Both the position numbers and the translations under genes were made by a program. Shown piece after piece: positions 8,391-14,074 of a stretch of DNA of 14,074 nucleotides. Source of the stretch: Jimgerdemannia flammicorona. Taxonomy: Eukaryota; Mucoromycota; Endogonomycetes; Endogonales; Endogonaceae. The number at the start of each line of letters is the position of its first letter. Positions within the stretch are counted from its first letter, which is position 1. The notes beneath the pieces are model-generated. The model saw nothing but the letters and a program-made list of their open reading frames with translations, was not told the DNA's origin and ran no database searches. The stretch is from NCBI GenBank assembly GCA_003990745.1, contig RBNI01004427.1, positions 1 to 14,074 of the forward strand, written 5' to 3'.

Positions 8391-10313
8391 CTACAAATCC
8401 ACATTTAACTCCTCCTGCACCAAGTCCAAGCTATGCTCAGCAGCTAGTCCCTTCTCTTCAGCTTCCTGTGCCTCCAACCCTCCCAGAAGTTCAGCCATCA
8501 CCTCATCCTCTTTTTCCTCAAAGTCCTTGCAATACTCCAGACAGGTCTTCTGCCATAGCTGCAACCCATGACACTCTGCCTGCCCACTCACCAGCAACTG
8601 CTGCCAGCTCTGCCTCTTGCACCTTATCCACCTTGTATCCCTCCTCTTTCATGAAAATCGCAAGAATCTCTACCTTCAGTGCCTCCACCACTCCATCACC
8701 ATGCAGAATCTGTGCCCACTGCTTCTCAGGCATCACATGCAGGTCCACTTCTCCCAACTCCTCAGCAGCAAGGTTATCCATCACCTTGCTCATCCACAGT
8801 AGGTTCCCCACCTCCTTCCCACCAGGAGTCCCCAGCTGCCCTGTATCCAGTATTATGATATCTGCACCCACACTGGCAGCCTCATCCCACTCTTTCTTTG
8901 GGACATCCACCAGCTCATCCTCACCAACTGCCACCATCTGGCCCCCCTTCATCACATCAGGGACCCCAAAGTACACTTGCTGGGCCCCCTTCATCAGCAC
9001 ATCTTTCGCTGCCCCTCTCTTTGCAATTGGGCCCCTCCTGATGAGAGGGGGGGGGTGCCATCCATCTCCTGTTCTCAGACCTCAAATGTACCATCAGCAT
9101 AGGGGTCCTTGCTCAGCACCTTCCCAGTCCCCTCCTTGGTCACCTCCACCTCCCCTCCTCCTTTACTAGCCCAGACACTAGCTTCAATACCTCCAGACTC
9201 CTCCACCTCCTCCACTGTCTTCTTAGCCCCCCTTTTCATTCTGGCCAAAAGCTCCTTCTGCCTCAAGTGCCCCTGGACCCACTCCCACTGCCTCTTGTCA
9301 GTGCGGATATACTTCTCCTCTACAATCTCCAGGTGCATCAACTCCTCATAGAGCTTCCAGGCCTTCACCCACCATTCCACTGCACTACTCAGCTCCTTCA
9401 ATGCTTCCAACAAGTCCTCCTCCTCCTCCTCACTCCTCTTCACCCTCAACACCTTACAGACAAAAGCCCCCCACATCAATACTGTGGGTCAATCACTCAC
9501 CTTCTCTGTGGACTCTTTCTCTGCCAGCTGAATCTGGACATCAACATTGCCAGTCCTAATTGTCATCCCCTCTCACACCTAAAAGCCAATATCCACCATT
9601 TCGCCAAACTCTGCCATCACTTCTTCTACCCTCCTCCTCATCTCCTCCTTCATCACTGTGGGCACCCCCTTCACTAGCAGCTGCACCACTCTGGGGTCCC
9701 ACCTCAAACAGTGCACCATGGGGACCACCACCTCCCCAACTGCCACTTTAGTCTTCAGAGCCTCTTCCAGTGGGCCCACCTCCTCAAAGCCCACCTCAAC
9801 CCCCTCCAGACTCTTCAGGAACTTCACTGAGGCAGTCCCAGCCACCTGCTTTGAGATAAGCCCCAAGACCATCCTTGCCATCACCACTAAGCCTTGGAAG
9901 CACAGTGTTACCACAAACTCTAAGATTGATTTCCTGAGTAACAGTGCTACTACCAGCCCTGTTACACCATCAGCCAGGTCCCCCTTCTACATCGGGAACC
10001 CCTGCCCCACTCTGCCATCAGCCATCACATCTCTTTTTTTTTCCTAATTGCCCATCACACTTCCATCAGCAGTCCCACCCCTAGCCACAGCACCTCCAGC
10101 ACCTACACTCACCTCCCCAACCTGAGAACCTCCCCCCCTCCCTAGGCTCGCCTTGTCCTTCCCTACAGCAGCACCAGCCCTAGATCTAACCAGCCACCCA
10201 CTCTCCTTCATCTTATCCACAAAACTTAGGGGGCCAGGCCTCCCCCCACCACTACCAGCCACCAGTCTGCTTCCAGAACCCTCACCACCCTTTGACCCTC
10301 CAAAGGCCTCCAT
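8391..10313 (-). pseudogene. LINE ORF1 protein, broken
   Basis: From a Met at 10313 the frame starts with a Gly/Ser/Arg-rich segment (MEAFGGSKGGEGSGSRL), then helical segments at about 9915-9580 (RWDPRVVQLLVKGVPTVMKE) and a strongly charged coiled-coil-like region at about 9480-9100 (SEEEEEDLLEALKELSSAVE). A change of frame at the G9 run 9047-9055 leads to a segment at 9000-8600 with PEKQWAQILHGDGVVEALK. It then returns to the first frame for an acidic C-terminus ending VQEELNVDL at 8391. Stops also occur at 10044, 9987 and about 9575. It would be the RNA-binding partner in the LINE particle. I see no CCHC knuckle, which is often present in fungal LINE ORF1. The true start could lie upstream, since the frame continues through single stops to about 10400. 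Confidence 0.65.
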
Positions 10314-10694
10314 CCCCAGGCCATAACTCCTCCTGACCTACTGCCAGCCAAAAGTCCCAGGTCTACCCGACCCAGCATACCCATTAGAACTCTTACTTGA
10401 TAATATTTTTATAATATCTTTCCTCTGATTTGTGTCAAAAACCATTGCTTAAAGGTTGTGTAACATGAATTGTACAGGAGAAAGGTGCTGGGATGATATT
10501 GTTATCTATATATGTGGGCAGAGAAACATTGAGTCCAATGTATCCTGATGTGATACAAGCATACAGTTAGTGAACCCTTGGCCCAGGACCTCATACTGCC
10601 AGACTATGCTGGTGGATACCTGCTCTTGGTCCAGCCCTGGGAGCTCTGGCTTGGAAATCTGCCAAAATAGATACATAGCATTCGGTCATTCCTT

Positions 10695-10755
10695 TTTACA
10701 TGCAGGGGGGCAGAAACCCCCCAGACTGCAGAAACCCCCTGGGCTGTAGCACCAA
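10695..10755. repeat. G6/C6 hairpin and repeated ctgcagaaaccccc
   Basis: The plus strand reads ggggggcagaaacccccc, a 6-bp stem with a 6-base loop. It is followed 10-20 bases later by a near copy, ctgcagaaaccccctggg. It sits where the decayed gene changes frame. Confidence 0.6.
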
Positions 10756-11477
10756 AAAAGTGAAGCTTCTCACCTCATATGGCATACTAAATTGTGCCAA
10801 GAATATATATACAGCTGTGCTGAGATTACCACCAAGCTGGCCTACTATATGCTCTACCAATCTGCTCAAAGAACTCCAGATCATAGCCACCATTGCTGCA
10901 TAGGTCATGTCATGTTCACATGTAGTTTGCTCTTCAACAGCACTTCTAAAGTTCTGATAGGGGTACAGAATCTTGTGCATCCCTGGAATTATATCAAAAA
11001 GAGTATATTGGTAAAGAGAGTAATTGTCTGGGGAGGAGGAAAAAAAAAAAAAAAAGAGAGACAAGTGTAGGGGTTTTCAGAACTCCAGAACCCACTCTTT
11101 GCCAGTATTGTAGTATATCCAATTCCCATTCAAACCCCCCCTCCTTGCTTTTTTTGCACCCTCTTTCCTGCCATCTAGTATTTGATGCAATCCTCACAAA
11201 CCTTATTGATATGATAGTGAAGCTCATTACTATAGAGGTTTCTTATCACTATCACAACTACCTCTCCATGATTGTTAATAATGATATAATTCTTTTCATT
11301 ATTGATGACTCCTGCTGGCCAATGGACCTCTTGGTTGAGAATGATTAACTCTGATTTGAATATAGACCCCCAAGCCTTAATAATACTACTAGTATTACTC
11401 ATGCTGAACATCTTACTCTCAAATTTCTCCAATGGAACTGAGCCCTGATCTGAGAGACTGAGATAAGTATATGGAAA

Positions 11478-11552
11478 GGTTGTGTGCAGGTAGGTTGCAT
11501 GCAGATAGATTGCATGTAGACAGGTTGTATGTAGACAGGTTGCATGCAGGTA
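11478..11552 (-). repeat. Five 15-bp tandem units inside the decayed gene
   Basis: Plus-strand units of the type ggttgcatgcaggta start at 11478, 11493, 11508, 11523 and 11538, all exactly 15 bp. In the minus frame of the surrounding gene they encode a five-residue repeat (YLHAT, CLHTT, CLHAI, YLHAT, YLHTT). Confidence 0.85.
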
Positions 11553-11640
11553 TTACATGGGAGTTTTTAGGAGAGACCATATAAAAATGAAGTTAAATAA
11601 AATACAGAGATAGGTATTTTCAGAAAAGAGTATGTGTGAG

Positions 11641-11685
11641 TAAGTTGAATACCAACAAGTTGCATACCAATGAGTTGCACAAGAT
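11641..11685 (-). repeat. Second block of related 15-bp units
   Basis: Units at 11641, 11656 and 11671 share the gttgcat/gttgaat core and the 15-bp period with the block at 11478-11552. They are in the same minus-strand frame, so they look like older copies of one repeat family. Confidence 0.6.
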
Positions 11686-12164
11686 TGCTCACAAAGGCTT
11701 ACTTCTGTTCCTTTTGAGACCTCTGTCACATAATGTATTGACTCAATAGCTCAGCCACTAAAGGCATGCCCCACAATATCCTCCAGCCTTTCTTCATCTT
11801 GATCATATGTTGCAAATAAAGTCAGCAGATCTCACCATAGAGCTGTAGACCCTAAGAAAAGCACAAGGTGAATTGGGTTATGCTGGGGGAATTTTAAACA
11901 AGTAGTAGTAGAAAAAGAGCAACCTATATCTACTATCAGCTGCTCCAAAAAGGCTACTACATAAATAGCTGTGAGGTCTGTGAATTCTGAGATCTGAAGG
12001 GCTCCCATGAGTTGTTGCCAGAATTCTCCCTCATTCCTATCATCACTATTGCCATCATCACTACTCTCAATGAGCAGCTTGTGTGCTGCCCATATAAGAA
12101 AGCATCTAATATTATCAGCAGAGAGTGTATTTCCACCTTGAATACTCTCTCTTTTGATGATCAT

Positions 12165-12529
12165 TGTGAAGTAAAAAAATAAGTAGACTGATCAACATAT
12201 GATTAAGGACTATTGTTTTGTTTGCTTATGATATAGTAGGAAAGAAAAAGAACAAAGAAAAAGAACAAAGAAAAAGAACAAAGAAAGAACAAAAGAAGAG
12301 AAGGAACAAAAGAAAGGGTGATATCACCAAAGTGTGGCAGAAAAAAAAAAAAACAGAGTAAAAAATAAACAAAAAGAAAGAGTAATGTTACTAAAGATTT
12401 TGTATGATCAATCTGAATAGATCAATCTGAATGGATCAATCCAGATGGATCAATCCAGATCAATCCAGATTAATCCAGATTAGTTCACAAGACTAATCTG
12501 AGTTAATTTGAATCCATTATATGATGAAT
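12165..12529. repeat. Simple-sequence region with 13-bp and 14-bp tandem repeats
   Basis: No gene is seen. A purine-rich 13-bp repeat (aaagaaaaagaac) has three perfect copies at 12241-12279 and degenerates to about 12310. An A13 run lies at 12341-12353. A 14-bp repeat (gatcaatctgaatg / gatcaatccagatg) runs from 12406 to 12461, followed by two shortened 10-bp units to 12480. Confidence 0.85.
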
Positions 12530-12946
12530 CTAATTCAAATCTCATCTAGATAAATTGCATCCATTCAGAGCACTACTCAAATAGCAAAGATATTGAAAAA
12601 TTCAATCATATATTTTCTGATCCATCAGAGAAGAGCTCTCAGGAAAATGATAATACCACAGCTTGGACAATTTCTCATAGTAGAGATCTCTAAATACCTC
12701 CTAAAGTATATCAATTCCTCACTCTGTATTAATCACATAAGCTAGTGAGCCCAAAAACTTTTCCAAAATATCACATTCTAAAGGTTTTCCAAAATCCAAT
12801 CCAGGACCAACTCTACCAGATAGAAGAGTTGAGAGAATCACCAAAGTGGTCTCCAACTCCCATCTCAAAGCAGTCAGTAATTTACTTGGGTTGAAATTAG
12901 CAGGGATAAAATCATCTTCTATTTCACAACAATGTACTAGAAGAAC
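12530..12946 (-). pseudogene. Decayed coding segment, unrecognised
   Basis: A minus-strand frame reads VLLVHCCEIEDDFIPANFNP and goes on through SKLLTALRWELETTLVILST, LLSGRVGPGLDFGKPLECDI, LEKFLGSLAYVINTE, EVFRDLYYEKLSKLWYYHF and PESSSLMDQKIYD. It ends at a TAG at 12530. The internal stops are three TGA and one TAG, all explicable by single transitions. The segment has a protein-like composition, but I recognise no family. It may be the upstream part of the decayed gene at 10480-12164, with repeat-rich DNA (possibly intronic) between them. Upstream the frame is closed at 12947. Confidence 0.4.
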
Positions 12947-13028
12947 CTAGCAGTATGAAGAGAGAGATTGTCAGAATGGAAAAAAAAAAAACATGACTGA
13001 TAAGAAATGCTGAGAGATGTAGGAGGAT
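12947..13028. other. No gene; A12 run
   Basis: An A run occupies 12980-12991. The rest is AT-rich without recognisable content. Confidence 0.4.
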
Positions 13029-13480
13029 GCTAGAGACCTGCTATAAGAGGTACTCCTCTGAAGAGAGAGGACATCATTGGTACAGATCAGGAGTCACCCT
13101 CCCAACTGGTCTCCAGTCATTTTTGTAACATTCTTGCCATGGTGAGATAGGCGAGCCTGGCTGCCAGAAGTCCTCCTTCTGAGGGTAAATGCTAGAGGCC
13201 AGCTGGAAGAGGTTCTTTACTAAAGCAAGAATATATAGCCAGTACAAATTGGAGGACACCTCCCTGATTGGCCTCCTCAGAATACTGAAGATCAGTCATA
13301 AGAGGTCCTCCTCTAGAGAGAGAGTACATCATCAGTGCAAATCAAGGGATACTCCCCCAAATGACCTTTGGGATAAAACACTGAAGACAGGCTGCAAGAG
13401 GTCATTCTTAGAAATGAGAGAGTATATTTTTAACACAGATCAGGAGATACCCCCCCAATCAGTCTTTGTATTATCAGTAT
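13029..13480 (+). repeat. Diverged 93-96 bp tandem repeat, open on the plus strand
   Basis: Copies start at 13030, 13192, 13285 and 13381, each opening with a ctagag/ctgaag ... aagagg motif. A truncated copy lies at about 13155-13190. The spacings are 162, 93 and 96 bases, all multiples of three. Read on the plus strand, each copy gives a unit of about 32 residues: LETCYKRYSSEERGHHW, LEASWKRFFTKARIYSQY, LKISHKRSSSRERVHHQ and LKTGCKRSFLEMREYIF. A stop (taa) follows the first unit. Copies 2-4 form one open frame (13189-13527). This may be the remnant of a repeat protein. No family is recognised. Confidence 0.6.
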
Positions 13481-13600
13481 ATTGTTATGGCAAACATCAG
13501 CTTGGTAAATATCATTATAGAGAATAAATACAATATACCAAAAGCAGTGAGACAAGGTGAGATGAGGTGAGGTGGAGTAAGGTAGATCAGAGAACATACT
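13481..13600. other. No gene; short ggtga/gagat-rich stretch
   Basis: The stretch 13550-13590 is built of aggtga and gagat words (gacaaggtgagatgaggtga). Nothing else was recognised. Confidence 0.4.
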
Positions 13601-13618
13601 ATAAAGCACCTTAGGTAG

Positions 13619-13708
13619 AGAGTGCAGATGGCCTTTTTAAGTAGCAAGGTACATATATTAGATAATCAGAATAGAGTGTAGATAGTCTTTTCAAGTAGTG
13701 AGGCATAT
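13619..13708. repeat. Two-copy direct repeat with 54-bp offset
   Basis: agagtgcagatgg...aagtagcaaggtacatat (13619-13656) recurs as agagtgtagatag...aagtagtgaggcatat (13673-13708), with a 2-base gap. Confidence 0.65.
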
Positions 13709-13719
13709 GGAAGATGAGT

Positions 13720-14062
13720 TGTAAGAAATGGAGAGTGAGGGAAGTAAAGTGGAGCAAGTGAGAGAAGTGAAATTGAGCAAATAAAAGAAGTGAAGTAGAG
13801 CAAATAAGAGAAGCAAAGTAGAGCAAGTAAGAGAAGTGAAGTAGAGTAAGTAAGAGAAATAAAGCAGAGTAAGTGAGGGAAATAAAGCAGAGTGAGTGAG
13901 AGAAATGAAGCAGAGTGAGTGAGAGAAATGAAGCAGAGTAAGTAAGGGAAATGAAGTAGAGCAAGTGAGAGAGGGAAATAAAGTAGAGCAAGTGGGGGAA
14001 TGAAGTAGAGTGAGTGAGGGAATGAAGTAGAGCAAGTGAGAGAATGAAGCAGAGCAAGCAAA
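13720..14062. repeat. 22-23 bp purine-rich minisatellite
   Basis: About 14-15 units of the type gaaatgaagcagagtgagtgaga are arrayed head to tail, with lengths of 22, 23 and occasionally 26 bases. Early units are more diverged, and the last ones (from about 13905) are close to identical. The array makes all three minus-strand frames open as Leu/Phe/Ser-rich peptides. I do not regard these as genes. The array reaches nearly to the right edge. Confidence 0.9.
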
Positions 14063-14074
14063 AGCCCCTCAAAA

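Larger units (their letters stand above)
4850..10400 (-). mobile_element. LINE (non-LTR retrotransposon), L1/Tx1-like, nearly full length
   Basis: A 5.5-kb block with a sharp compositional change at both ends: the plus strand becomes C-rich and G-poor with very few CpG, against AT-rich flanks. On the minus strand it holds ORF1 (to 8391) and ORF2 (8359-4981), which encodes an AP-like endonuclease, a reverse transcriptase and a zinc-finger tail, the classical two-ORF LINE plan. The RT segment starting RPIMLLDMDWKLVTKV and the LDQEKA motif resemble the L1/Tx1 group more than Tad1; this placement is by eye. The 3' end lies near 4850 without a clear poly-A tail. It is broken by many stops and several frameshifts. 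Confidence 0.85.
10480..12164 (-). pseudogene. Unrecognised decayed gene, minus strand
   Basis: From a Met at 12164 one frame reads coherently to about 10994, interrupted by few stops (TGA 11829, TGA near 11750, TAA near 11555, TAG 11172). A frame change at the A16 run (11040-11055) carries the reading to about 10740, and a second change carries it to about 10480. Recognisable stretches are FLIWAAHKLLIESSDDG, GEFWQQLMGALQISEFTDLT, VHWPAGVINNEKNYIIINNH, VVVIVIRNLYSNELHYHINK, CEDCIKY, GFEWELDILQYWQRVGSG, YAAMVAMIWSSLSRLVEHIV, NLSTAVYIFLAQFSMPYEVR and WQISKPELPGLDQEQ. There is one CxxC. I see no catalytic motif and do not recognise the family. It may be a host multicopy gene or a transposon-borne ORF. 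The LINE begins at or just beyond its 3' end. Confidence 0.5.

Noticed and set aside
8378..9169. Plus-strand 263-residue Pro/Ser-rich ORF
   Set aside because: It is the antisense shadow of LINE ORF1. The minus strand carries the charged, protein-like reading, and the plus-strand product is low complexity.
11478..13480. Tandem repeats as a possible CRISPR array
   Set aside because: Units are directly adjacent or differ along their whole length. There are no unique spacers between constant repeats, and the context is eukaryotic.
13611..14072. Three overlapping minus-strand ORFs rich in Leu, Phe and Ser
   Set aside because: They are the same 22-23 bp minisatellite read in three frames. The unit carries no minus-strand stop, so all frames stay open without selection.
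1..14074. tRNA, rRNA or intact host genes
   Set aside because: No cloverleaf, rRNA-like stretch or uninterrupted ORF with recognisable family motifs was found.

Overview
This is a eukaryotic, gene-poor, transposon-rich window, most likely from a fungus. The fungal call rests on a Ty3/gypsy-type gag-pol element next to a LINE, C-to-T-type decay of the coding frames, strong CpG depletion in the LINE, and abundant tandem repeats. I cannot name the species. Nothing prokaryotic was seen: no operons, ribosome binding sites or CRISPR array. Almost every recognisable coding frame lies on the minus strand, and all are broken by in-frame stops, so I annotate them as pseudogenes.

Region 1 (3-3500, minus) is the 5' part of a Ty3/gypsy-like LTR retrotransposon that runs off the left edge. 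From upstream to downstream it holds an LTR/leader-like stretch (TATA box, AATAAA, U3 direct repeats), a long Gag with a large N-terminal extension, a capsid-like domain, a CCHC zinc knuckle, a dUTPase domain with all five family motifs recognisable, and the start of a retropepsin (DSGA). All are in one reading frame. The dUTPase between nucleocapsid and protease is the most notable feature: betaretroviruses have the same domain order, but it is not usual for Ty3/gypsy elements.

Region 2 (3502-4734, minus) is a 410-codon acidic ORF of unknown function. It ends just upstream of the LTR-like stretch and carries five in-frame stops but no indels. It could be a terminal ORF of a neighbouring copy of the element or an unrelated gene.

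Region 3 (about 4850-10400, minus) is a nearly full-length LINE of the L1/Tx1-like type. ORF1 is glycine-rich and then charged. ORF2 has an AP-type endonuclease, a reverse transcriptase (FADD) and a C-terminal zinc-finger region. It has many stops and about four frameshifts, two of which lie at simple-sequence runs.

Region 4 (about 10480-12946, minus) holds a decayed, unrecognised gene that simple ORF calling fragments. One frame stays coherent for about 1.2 kb and includes an in-frame 15-bp tandem repeat. Region 5 (12.2-14.07 kb) is dominated by tandem repeats with periods of 13, 14, 93-96 and 22-23 bp. The 93-96 bp repeat keeps a plus-strand reading frame.

No intact host gene, tRNA or rRNA could be supported. 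The window looks like a nested, decaying transposon cluster.
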